Below are positions 37,933-49,745 of a stretch of DNA of 64,000 bases, piece after piece. The DNA is from Owenia fusiformis (lineage: Eukaryota; Annelida; Polychaeta; Sabellida; Oweniidae), in contig CAIIXF020000008.1 of NCBI GenBank assembly GCA_903813345.2, positions 30,072,005-30,136,004 on the forward strand. The letters run 5' to 3'. The first letter of the stretch is position 1; each line of letters begins with the position of its first letter. The notes beneath the pieces are model-generated. The model saw nothing but the letters and a program-made list of their open reading frames with translations. It was not told where the DNA came from and did no database searches. Made by a program: the position numbers and the translations under genes.

Positions 37933-40264
37933 ATATCGCTGTTCAAGAGCCAAAGTGTTCTATTTCAAAAAACATGACTTTTGGGAAATCAAGTTTTAAA
38001 GTTTGATACTTAATAACTTTTTTTGTATGAAACCGAGCTTTTTGGTGTTTCTACAACTGATTTATATTAATATGATCTCTGATATTGCAAAAAATGGGAA
38101 TTATTTGATTAGTTTAAGTATGTTTTTTAAAAACATGACAAGTGGAGATAGAACAATTTGAGTCATTTTTTTTTAGAAAAGCTGACTTAGGACAAATGTG
38201 AATTGAGATAGAACAATTACACAATTTGAACAATTTATGACACCATAATTTGGTTCAGACAATGTAAAATTACAATCTAAAATACAAAATAAAATATATC
38301 ATTTTATATATAAAATATCATTTTATATATAAAATATCATTATCTGGGACATCATCAGTTACATCAGCAACTTGTCATTTTTATTGCTCAGTTATATTAT
38401 CTGACTAAATTAACATTATGTCTTCTTGTAGTTGTCATTTTATGTTCTAAGTTAAAAATCTCTGTTTGGTACATTCATTTCTATTAAATCACTAAGCAGC
38501 CTCTTTTGTCTTTTACTTTTTTTGTTTTCTTTGCTACTCCCTCGTTTGCTGCAAAGTTCCTTGGAAGCGATTGTCCATCCCAAGCTGTCTGCTCATTTTC
38601 CTTTCATTTGTGCTTGAGTTTTCATTGTTTTTCATGTAACTTTTTCCTACTTTTACATTATCAATAATTTTGTTCACACAGTTACGTAAAATTACAAACT
38701 AAAATACAAAATAAACAGTACTTTGAGTACTCTTTTTTTTGTTGTTTTCACTTTATGTCCTAAGTTAAAGATCTCTTTCGGTACGTTACGTATTTGGTAA
38801 GTTATATCACACTTAATTAATATTATGTCGTACAAGTAATTTTTGGCTCACACAGTGAGCCTATGGGATCGACCAGGCGTCCGTCCGTCAAATCAAGACA
38901 AAGAAAGAAGAAAATAAATGAAGAAACCAATGCAGCAAAAACAAATGACGTCCGTTGGTCCCTCCGTCCGTCAACATTGGCCGCACAAATTAAAACTGCT
39001 ATTCAGATTGAGTCATAACTACATTCATTTTATGCATATCCATAATGCCTATTTGACCTATCATCGCCATTTCCCAAATTCGCCCGGTTTCCGAGAAATT
39101 GCTGATTTTGACGTCAAAAAGTCAAATTATTTGTAAATACTAGACACTTTGTTGAAGAAGAACTTTCAAATAACTTGTAGTAGTTGCTTTATATGCAGCT
39201 TATGTCCTCTGAAGATTTCAAAGCTCTTGGAATTACAGTTTTTGGTGTTTACTCTATAAAATTTGACAAAAAGTAGGACTTAGTCATTTTCAGGAAACTT
39301 TCTCATGTATAAAGTCAATGGCAGGTTTTGTGATTGACAAGTTTCTCAAAGTTTGCCTTATACTTGATCATTTCTTGCAATGAATTACATTATTACTAGA
39401 TTTAAGCATTCCCTACATATTGCTTAAGATATGTCAGCATCAAATTTTTACCGTTTTTGAGATATTTGACGTAAAAAAACAGTAAAAATAAGATATTTTT
39501 CAACTTGCTTCAATTTGACCAAATTCTTTTTTGAAAATCATCTACAAGTTGCCAGAGGTTCAAATCTGACATTAGTTTTAGGATTTGACCTTTACTTGAC
39601 CTTCAGTAACCTTCGAAAGGTCAAAATTGGATGTAAATTTTGGTCAGTTTAATCACAAGAGACCTTACTGAGCTCGGACTAAGTAAAATTTTCAAGGTCA
39701 AAGGTCATCAAACTAGGGTCACACAACTGTGCTATCTAAGTTTCTCAAAGTTCGAGACTACAAATCCAAATCAATATTTTGGTTTAAAAGTCAGGATATA
39801 CATTCCTCTGAGGGTTCCAAACTGTGCGAGCACAGGACCGTGGGTCCTTTCATTATAAAAAATTAAGTAAATTACAAGTTAATTCTTCTTGTAGATGTCA
39901 TTCTATGTTTTAAGATCAAAATCTCTGTGTGGTACGTTCAGTTCTGTTAAATCACTCATCTTTCTACACTCTCTTTTTTAATTTTGTTTGTTTTCTCTGC
40001 TACTCCCCCTTTTGCTGGATGAGATAGAACAAATCAACTTTTACAGTTTTCTGAGATCTTGACATAGGATAATTTAATTCATTTGGGATAACTGTTTTTC
40101 CAGACATAGAACAATTGAATACTGAAAATCACATGTTTACAGCTATATTTCACACTTGAGACCATGCTAGGTGGAAAGAGCATCGTCAAATTAGGGGGAA
40201 TCCACATTTATCTCATTTTGGCCAAAAAGTGACATAGAACACTTTGGCTCTTGAACAGCGATAT
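37933..40264. mobile_element. 2.3-kb block bounded by exact 31-bp inverted repeats
   Basis: Arms 37933-37963 and 40234-40264 are perfect reverse complements and contain GAGCCAAAGTGTTCTAT. The short motif ATAGAACA recurs at least five times near the two ends. A segment of about 100-130 bp (TTTAAG or CTAAGTT, then ATCTCTGT and GGTAC) is present three times in direct order (about 38430, 38735 and 39885). No coding frame was recognised. A second element (38844-39852) is nested inside. No target duplication found. Confidence 0.7.
38844..39852. mobile_element. about 1-kb dispersed non-coding element nested in the 2.3-kb block
   Basis: Starts with the hairpin GGCTCACACAGTGAGCC (38845-38861), followed by CCGTCCGTC repeats. 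The middle has many AGGTCA/TGACCT words, and it ends CGAGCACAGGACCGTGGGTC. This layout resembles a repeat type I recall from several marine invertebrate genomes; that recollection is not verified. No open frame. Confidence 0.55.
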
Positions 40265-43200
40265 GTTTAGTTGATTCAAATGGGTTTCTCTCAATTTTGT
40301 TTTTTAAAACATGACCACATTTCATTCCTCGCATACTACTACGTTTTGTATGATCGTGTACGGGTAACACCAATTCAGCATTTTGGTATTTGGAATACAT
40401 TGATTTGTCAATACGATGATAAATCATATGATAACCACTCAATAAGTAGCATATATAAATTGAGTGTGGTTTGATGCAGAAATTATCATTCGATAATTTT
40501 TATGGTATATTAGAATTCTCTGAAATTGAAAGTGACTATAGTACTAAAAAAGTAAAGGGAAAATAACTTTTAGAATGGCGATCGAGTTTTGGATAAATTG
40601 TATAAAATATGAATAAAATCGGATAGTTCGCTATTTACAAGAGGGTAATCGTGGAATAAGAAACGTATTGTCAGATAAAACTTTACCACAAGTTTGAAAG
40701 TACGAGTATATTCAACAGATATAGTGTCCGTCAGTCAATCATCAACATTCATACAAAAATTCAAATGTTAAAACCAATCAAAATAGGCATCCATTTCTAA
40801 TAATTCAACAGAGACTGTACAGATTATCGTCTGCTCACAAGGGAAATATCATCCACATAAAATGAGACCATCGGCTCCCATTAGTAAAGATTTCATGCAC
40901 GTTTGAATAAACAAAAAAACTATTGCTTTTAACGTGATTAGAAAGCAGAATGAATGTGAAGTTGATATGTTTTTAACAAGAATGTAAGACCGACAGTTAG
41001 GAGTAATGATAATCCTTGATATAGCCTACTTAATCAACCATTCAATGTTTTCACGCATGATTCTAGATAGCTCTGAATTTTTGTTGCAAGTACTAGGTGC
41101 CCGTAAATAAGTAAATTACTGTAAAATTACAAAATACTGAATTTCCAATGTGCCTGGATACTATACTGCAAGTTTATAATGCCATAATCTCTAATTTGAT
41201 TTTGTTATCTTATTTCTATTTTTTATTAACTAGTTATTCATATGATCTAAAAATAGAATTCGGAATTGTGTCACGTGGACACGTCATAACGTAAACATTG
41301 CTAAGCACGTACGCATTTACATGGCGGATTCGCTTTTGCAATAGTTATTTAAATAAAAAATAAAATAAATTACTATAATGTTTTAATAGTTAGATACGCT
41401 TTGCTGGTGATATATTTTAGATTGGTTGAAGAACGTAAAATGTATATCAGTATGATTTAAAGCAAGTTTTTTTCTATTAAATAAGCAACTGCAAACATAT
41501 TATACATCAATTTATTTGACTCAGATGGAGTAAGTTCTGAAAGTCTAGAAGTTTGCCAGTGAATCAAATATTTATGGCATGTGGCTTTTTCTTCATGATT
41601 ATTCTAGAAAATAGAATAATGACAGATAAACGAGGAGAAAAGAATGAAGGGAATCGTCTAACTTGTCAGGCAGTCACTCGGTTTATTCGGGTTATGGGGA
41701 GAAAGGCTCAAAACAAGGCACATCGTCGTAGATTTTTCATTTCGGATGTTGAGGAAATTGTGCTTTCTTATCAAATCACTCTCTGATAATTTGAATATGT
41801 CACCCAATTAGGAAGATGGAATTTCGGCCTGTATGTTCTATTCATAAGATATTGCACAAATCTATTTAGTTAACTCATAAATTCATAAAATAGCTTAACT
41901 AGATTTAAGAAGACTTTTTCTACTAGGCTATAAAGCATTTCTTTATTTGCATTGAATTTATTTGATCATGTTAGATTTGAAAATTCATTATAAGGCGAGG
42001 TCTATGCATGTCTGTCGTGAATACCTACGACATGCCTTAATCTATCGTTCATGATCCTTCAGATATTTCAACCCTCAAGACTCGTGTCTATTGAATTACG
42101 GAATCTCATAGTAAGACACAAAGTAGATTTGTGATTTTTACTCGATCAAACTTTTTGTACGACGTACATTTTAGTGAAAATAAAAGGCCGATAAGCCCGC
42201 CGATAAGTAAGTAAATGTATATCTAATTTTGAAATGAATTATTCGTGAATTGAGTCTACTTGAATTTGAACAAAACTACCAACAAAATAATTTATAGATA
42301 ATTTTATCACATATTATGTTTATATCTAAGACTACTTGAAAACTGAAAAGGTATTTATATTTGAAGGATGTTTCTTTTGTTCTTGATGTTATTGAGAAAA
42401 ACTATTGGAGGCCATTTTGAATTTAGCAATGCCAACTCAAATACATGCACCATAGTGGATGAATCATGATCGGCGACTAGTCGATATCGGGTAGTACAAC
42501 CAAAGGTCTGACATCAACATAGATTTTCAAGTTACGTTACTCAAAAAATAAAGATCATCAAAGATCAAAACAAAAAACAAGATTTTACCTTTGACAAATG
42601 CAGGGTTTCGATTCTGTGTTCATCTCAAAGGAATCTAGTCCACCATTTCGTAGAGATATCTAAATCATTTTCCCGCCAACCATTTACCGATATTATCGTC
42701 TGCGAAGCAATGGTGGCATTTTGAATGTTTTAGTCCCAAACTCTCAGAATCAAACATTTTGTCAGAAATATGCTTGAATGTGTCTGTTTCATTACAAATA
42801 TGGCTGAAAAGTGGTGAAAATAACTTCATCGACAGACTGATATACTATGTAAACTTTTGGTGTGTAAACTAGCTGATATACGAGTGTTCTATTTAGCTCG
42901 GGACTGTTGACTTGGCTAGGAGAGAAAATACGCCACTACAGCTAGAATGTTTACCTTCCTCTTTCGTATTGATCTGCCATAAAAACCTTCGAGATGTATA
43001 CATAACCGAAGATTAAATACTATCAACGATATTTGTAAACATTATATTTTGTTTTAGTAAAAACTAACTAACTATTTATTGATAGTATTTGAACAAGTTT
43101 GTCGAAAAATAGGTCAATATGTTCTGTCTATATTTGATATTGAATTTTGACATCGTGTGAGCAAAGAACAAATATGTACAGAAGAGAGATAAGGCAATAA

Positions 43201-44439
43201 GTTGTTCATTCATAATGTTATACCTGCAGCATGAATGAAATATCAAAATAATTTTATTGTAACAAGTTTCATAAACACAAGATCTCTGAATAACGACCAG
43301 AAAACCTCGCAGAAAACACAAGGAATACGACAATAAACTCTTAGAAACAACGCCCAATGCAACAAAAGATTTTGAGTATCGTACCAACCCCAAAAATGAT
43401 TGAAGAATTGCAGTCTAAAACAAGAGTTGCGTGTTACGTACACGGCACTCCTTTTCATTGAAGATGCAAATGCTGACCGGGCCATATCAGCACACGGTGT
43501 GATGGCTTTAGCAAGCTACATTGTCCATGTATATCTCCCATAAACATGATCGTATATTGAGAACAACTCGAAAACCAATGATATCAAGGGATTATGATGA
43601 TTGAAAAATACTGTCAATTATAGTTTGATCTGCAATCCAACAATTATCACATCAAACGCATTACAATGTAATTTTGCAAAATAACCTCAAGCCCAATGTT
43701 GGTTGTTCGTTTAAATTTGGTGCGTTTATCACTAGCAGAATGAGAGTTTTTATTAACGATTGTGATTACTATTCTCGATGGTGGGGGGGGGGGGCGACGG
43801 ACACTTTTCTTTGCACTTGTGTATATGTTGTTATTTAGATTCCATGATATTACACACCATTTGAAGATTCCATTGTATCATATACATAATATATACATTC
43901 GATTCTATTTCAAACACTATTTGTTGATACTTTACATTCATAATTAAGGCCATATATATTTTATTAGGTATTGTCACGATATGATAGGTGTGGTGTGGAT
44001 TAAAGAAATCTGAAATTTATTTGATATCCAGCTGGGTGGTCCAGGTTCGAGATAACGAGTGTTCAAAAGAGAGCAGTCTATTAATACATACACCAAAACA
44101 AGAAAATCAATAATCATTTGTTCTTCGACAAACACTTATGGCATACTATCCCTTATAAACGATTTCAGCCATCTTGAATTTACCCTAATTTACATAGTCG
44201 TTAGACGAAGCAGCGAAGGAGGTGGCGGGAAAATTTGAAGACGAGTTTTACGTGGATGGGAGTATTTAACCGTGGCCTAATCCCGACAGACGCGATGATC
44301 TGTTTTCAAGATCTTTATAAGTTTTACCTGTATTAGAAGGGGCGATGTCTTTCAAATTGCAAGATGAACGAACATGAAGGTGTATAATAGTCGGAAAGAA
44401 ACTATTGACCTGTCTGCTTGCGCTAAAATATCGTCTGCT
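40265..44439. other. non-coding, no gene seen
   Basis: AT-rich. GCCGATAAG twice within 22 bp near 42187 (GATA-type words) and a 13-G run near 43783. Frames at 43076-43485 on the minus strand are not recognisable. Confidence 0.55.
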
Positions 44440-44600
44440 TTTTTACAATTTTTCTCATTTCTCTCAAAAATTTGAATGAAGTATTTGATTTTGTTATATA
44501 TTCATACGATTTGAAGTTTCAACTTCATGCCTTTTCAGTTATCGCTGACTATTACAATCGTTTTTCGCTCTGTTATTGCGTTTTAGAATATGACTGATGA
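44440..44600 (+). repeat. dispersed repeat family A copy
   Basis: TCTCTCAAAAATTTGAATGA followed by TGATTTTGTTATATATTCAT; same block order as the copy at 2457. Diverged. Confidence 0.6.
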
Positions 44601-45089
44601 TAGTTGCTTCATGGGAGGAGTTCCCAGTGTCTTTGGAGAGCTACTTATGGACTACGAACCATTCATAAAATGAGATATCGAACATTTTAAGATCCAAGAG
44701 TTTCAATGCCCTTAGAACAATGTTGAAACATGTTTTTGTCAGAAACGTTTTATCAAAAATAGGCGAAGGACGAGAAATTAGGTTTGAAATTGATTTTAAA
44801 ACGTTGATCAACGATTGAAATATCCTGACGTTGTCTTCTGGAGCACTTCAAGGCTTATGCTAACAGGGACAAAGATCATAAAGGGCTTCCGACCAAATCC
44901 CTCTAAACTAACGGTTTTCTTGCAAAGTTTTGTGCACATAACTGGCTTTAGATGCTTCTTCCTAATGCTGGAAACAAATTTTCTATTTTCTACCAGTCAT
45001 TTATCATGACAGGGATGTCTTGTTTTAGATAGAGTGAATTAGAAACCAACGTACGTTGTTCCCGTGAACAGACGACCATGACGTCATAC

Positions 45090-45260
45090 CTGTTTTACAC
45101 CATTTTCTCTCTAAACTTTGAATAATATGTTTTATTTTCTAGCATTTTTACACAAAATATTCTGTTGACTTCACGTGTGTTTATATAACTCCTTGCTTAT
45201 TCCATCCTTACTTACTCAATGTCGCGTTCAAAATATGAACATCGTGACATTTTTCTTAGA
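45090..45260 (+). repeat. dispersed repeat family A copy
   Basis: TCTCTCTAAACTTTGAATAA, ATTTTCTAGCATTTTTACAC, then CTTGCTTATTCCATCC: the same order as the 2.5-kb and 32.7-kb copies. Confidence 0.7.
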
Positions 45261-45934
45261 GGAATATATATCCACCCGCTTTCAATATTGTTCGATTTTT
45301 TGATGGATGCATTGTTCTCTGTATCCTCTGGTGTAAAGCCCTCAGGCTAAATATGGCCACTATAAAGCCAGCTGATTTACTTTCAATGGATTTCCCTTTA
45401 TACAATTTTTTATTCCATTTCTAAGTATTATATTAAATACGAGTGATATTATTAATGACTATGTGTGAAGTGTTAGCCTTTTACTAAGGAAAATGTAAGT
45501 TCTCTATATTGGTTTTTATTACGTACTAGACCAGTGCTCCATGCATGATTGAACACACATCCATTTTGAAATTTGCTTCCATTTGATGTTGACCTTATGC
45601 TTGACCACCAGTTACGTCTGCCATAGGCCACGGTTTCAGCATCTTGGTTGGGCTGTTACACTTCCCCCTGGAACATAATAGTTTGTCCACGCACACCAAA
45701 ATATGTTGAATAATACAACAATGTGGCATAATTTAGAGATAGGTCCCATCTTTATCGAAAACATATATAAAGCAGATTGAGAACTTTATTAAAACGAAAG
45801 GTGAGAGAAATTCGATCATATCCTCCAAATCCTTTTGATAGTCTACCAATGTTTTGTCATCATAAGCCATCGGGAAACAATAACAAATCCCTCGCTAAAA
45901 GACTATCAACACCTTTAATCTCTCGCCAAGGGTC

Positions 45935-46110
45935 GCTAAAATTTGAATAAAGCAGATTATTATTTATATTTATAAAATCGAGATATGTTCTCCGTATTAC
46001 TATTACTTTATTTCTCACTGATTTCACTCATATGGACTCTATTTTGCATATTTTAAACATGGCCTCTATTAAAAATTGACATTTTAAGCCACCGGGAACA
46101 ATAATACAGC
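45935..46110 (+). repeat. dispersed repeat family A copy
   Basis: CGCTAAAATTTGAATAAAGC, then TTTATTTCTCACTG and GACTCTATTTTGCATATTTT; its distal GGGAACAATAATACAGC part matches the 32.67-kb flank in reverse, which extends the family consensus. Confidence 0.65.
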
Positions 46111-46800
46111 ATCGTTTGTATAATTGATCGTTCCTTATCTCACATCGTCTTCAAAACAGTTAACGCACTACTTTAAATATTTGCCCAACATGGATTCTTT
46201 ACTAACATTGTTATTTTATTATCATTTCTAAGGGTGGTTTTATTGAAACAATCTAAGGGAAAACAATCAGGAATATAGACCTTATCACTTATCTGCTGAT
46301 CCGCCCTGGAAAAAAGTACCACCATCGGGCTCAAACTTTTCAGATTTTTTTGAAACTGTCTAAGTGTATCGTGGAAATCGCAAATATTTCGTAATTTGGA
46401 TCCTCCTGATTTTCTGCTAGGTTGAAATATTCACTTACAAGGCCGGATATCATTTCAATATTTGACCTTCTTGTTGATGAAGCTGTGCCAACATACATTA
46501 ACTTCTGTTTTGATAATAATGGCGGTGACCTACGTGTATCTTGGAACAAAAGGGATTTGCTCCGGGCTATTCGAGTGAAGAAAGGTTATGTAAAATTAAA
46601 CATGAATACAAATTGACAAAATAACATCTCTGATCCAAAGATCAATTTTTCTGTTTCCCAAAACTGAAAGGAAGTCATACACGCTTTTTCATGGGGATAA
46701 ATAGAGATTTGGGTAAATCGTTTGATGAAATCGTAAATTAGGATGTTTTTGGTAAAGCTACTATAACATAACAGTGTTAAATCCATCTGTTACATTCTAT

Positions 46801-46925
46801 TTTAATCCCCAGGAAACGTCATCAATAATTTCCTAATTATTGTTACCTGTTGATATTGTTTACATATTTGTTTACATTTGGATTATACATGTAAACACAC
46901 CTGTTTATTAGAGATTGCAATCACA
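46801..46925. promoter_or_regulatory. cluster of four Fox motifs and an Otx-type motif
   Basis: TGTTTAC at 46857-46863 and 46869-46875, GTAAACA at 46891-46897 and TGTTTAT at 46902-46908: four FoxA-class sites in 52 bp. GGATTA (Otx class) lies between them at 46880-46885. Single Fox motifs are expected by chance every few kb in AT-rich DNA; four so close are not. The patch lies about 7 kb beyond the FoxA 3' end, so an auto-regulatory or cross-regulatory element is possible. Function is inferred. Confidence 0.35.
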
Positions 46926-47329
46926 AATCAACATGTTCTTCAGATGTTCATTTTACTTGATGAAGAATAATATTTTCAGGGAATAAATTCAAGTGTTAAT
47001 TTACTTATTGTTTGTTATATCTTTAATTTCAATCAATCTGATCAAGAGTTGGTTTAGTAAGATTCAAGAATGTACACTTTTCATTGATGTTATATTTGAT
47101 ATTTGGATCAGGGATTAGTTGATTGGAGAGTAAGAATTTAGGATGCATTTGAATAGTGATTTTCATTAAGATATTTTCGGGTCGATTTGTATCATTACGT
47201 AACACAATATTTGTGTTATTTTATTCTTATTTTTGTACCCTTTGTTCAATTTTCCATTTTTCAAAATCAGAGTTATTTTGAAGACTACCAGCGTTTTAAT
47301 AGACGTCAGGTCTAGTCTTGCTTGAATCC

Positions 47330-47540
47330 GTTGTGACTCTAGGTCCGTAGCGGGGGACTTTAGCGGGTGCGAGCGACCCCCCCCCCGTCTTAAATTCTTT
47401 AAAAACATGCAGGAGGTTTTCACCATTCTAAGCACTTTCTAAGTGATTTTTGGCCAACATGGTCAAGTGTGAACTCCCTGGATTTTCTTAAAAAGTGGAT
47501 CGCCCTGGCAAAACCTGGCTATTGAGGGGGGGGGGGGTGA
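47330..47540. mobile_element. MITE of the same CAGGCCCGTAGCC family (diverged)
   Basis: Left end TAGGTCCGTAGCGGG, C-run, a shared interior with TTTCACCATTCTAAGCACTT, and a right end CTGGCTATTGAGG with a long G run. Relative to the copy at 21595-21779 it reads on the opposite strand. No clear target duplication. Confidence 0.75.
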
Positions 47541-49009
47541 GTCCAGAAAGACTTTTCATCCTTAATCCTTGGGAAAGACTCCTGATCTTAAAGGATGGTC
47601 TATTTTGTTCCGTTATATCTAGTTGCGTGATCGCTAAACTTAACATGCAAATTGAGAGTTCATTGTCAACTTAAATTAAATGTATTTATTCACAGTGAAT
47701 TATACATAGAATGAAATAATTATGCAATGATGATATGCATTGAATAGGACGATGCCGCAATGTGGTTTTGCTAAAAAAAGATGAAATGTTTTCCTGCGTT
47801 TTTCATTATTTTCCCATCTTTTTATAATTAAATGAGTCCCGTGATTTTCTTAATTGAAATATATTCGGCCACATTTTAATGAATATGTTTATAAATTTTT
47901 GATATTGACTTGTGCGTCGTAAACAAAATGAAAATTAGTGAAAGGAATCGAGACTATTTAGAATGTCGTCTGCCTTCACAATTAGCCTCGTGTTGGATTC
48001 GATCCCCACCTGTACAGGTGCAAACACTGCAAACCAAGCGATCAACCTTCAAAGACCTGGCAGTCTACGAAAAAATTATTTTGTCAGAATTTTATCAGAA
48101 TCATAAACATTAAGCAATAAATCAAATGTACTACATACCCAATAGACAGCCATTTTGAGATAATTACCTATACGAATCGAGGTGTGAAGTTTGGGCGAGC
48201 GTAGATTTTTACGCAATATGAGCTTTTGTATTCTTAGAAATATTGTTAAAAAATATGCAATTTAGAACGGGGCTATTGTCTTTACTTTTATGAGTATCAA
48301 AAAAGCCTAGTTGGTTTAATTAGATACATTGCCTGGGGGTCGAAATACGCATCGTATTTAAAAATGATCCCGATGCGTATAAAAATGTTAATTTTAATAA
48401 AATAGCAATATTCATAAATATCAGCAGATTCATTATTTCTAATCCAAACAATGCAGTTATCGTGTCTACAATGGATTAATAAAACAATACATCATACAAC
48501 AAAACCGCCTCCAAACTATACAGGTGATTTCCATGCATCTATGACACCATTTAAAAGGTTAATTACATGTATGTCTAAAATTCAAACTACCTAGAGCTTT
48601 GTAATCTAAAGTCGGAAAACAATTTAGATCCCCAATTAATTAAATTTGAGATAAGAAACAGAAATCATTGGAGCGCGTCAATGATTTCGTTTAGCTGCAA
48701 TATACCTCTCAGTTTACGTATGTCTGACAGACAGGTTACTGGGAGTTGGTAGATAATTTATCGCTGCCGTGTCCACTTTGGTAAAATAATTTAAATGATT
48801 GAAAAACGCTATTAGTCTTTAAAAATGAAGGATTTTTTTTACTTTTGTAATTATGATAAAGTGTTTAATGCCATATGGAATGCATATAGTATTCAAAGAA
48901 TGATAAATCACTTCAGTTATTATATTCAAGAGTCAGTCCCGGAACCATACTTTCTATAACTACTGGCTAGCTCTGGTCAAAATTTTCGATTTTTGGAGCG
49001 TCATATTTC

Positions 49010-49168
49010 GACTGATACCGGAATAGCCGGGGGAGGGGAGTCTTTAAAATTCATACAGGTTTCACCATTCTGAGCACTTTTCGAGTGACTTTGGGCCAAA
49101 GCTGTCGAATGTGAACCCCCGGAAATCTTTTGAAAAGTGCCCCCCCCCCCTAACAATAAAGCTGGCTA
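49010..49168. mobile_element. MITE of the same CAGGCCCGTAGCC family
   Basis: Left GAATAGCCGGGGG, interior TTTCACCATTCTGAGCACTT, a run of 13 C, and right end CTGGCTATGGGCCTGA. Same orientation as the 47330 copy. Confidence 0.8.
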
Positions 49169-49655
49169 TGGGCCTGACAACTGTCAATCAAAATTACGCA
49201 GACTGATTTATGGTACTTTAATGCACTCAACTGATCGCACACTCGTATACAGTCCCGTGGCCCAACGAAGTGCCGAGTTCATTTGAAATGCACATGATGT
49301 AAATGCTGCCATTAACCCAAAGTTAAGTATCTGTTATCAAGACGTGTGTAATGGGTCGAGATGAATATAATAGCAAATTAGATATTATGGTGACTTGCAC
49401 AGAGCTACCCCGCCCCACACAAATAGGCAATGAAAGCCGAAATTATAAGGAAAATTACCGGAGTACAAAAGGGGAAGCCACACGAAAAGGATTTGACATA
49501 TACGCGTTAAAATAAATTGATTCAAATAAATTCCTGCATCCGAGTCCGATCCTATTCCTCTCAGTTTCCTACAATTAGACTATTTATAGACAATAATTTC
49601 AACATTATCTACAAATAAACTGACCTCTGTGTATTGAAATTGAGGCACTAATTGA

Positions 49656-49745
49656 CCCAAAGGTTACCCTGCGCGCAGAGTCTAGTTAAACTACGAAGCT
49701 CTCTTTGAAGAAGTGAAGTCAAACGAATGCAAAGGGTACCCAAAG
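49656..49745 (-). repeat. short dispersed repeat C, copy 2
   Basis: Near-identical to the copy at 13626-13702 on the opposite strand, with a short insertion near the middle. Confidence 0.75.
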
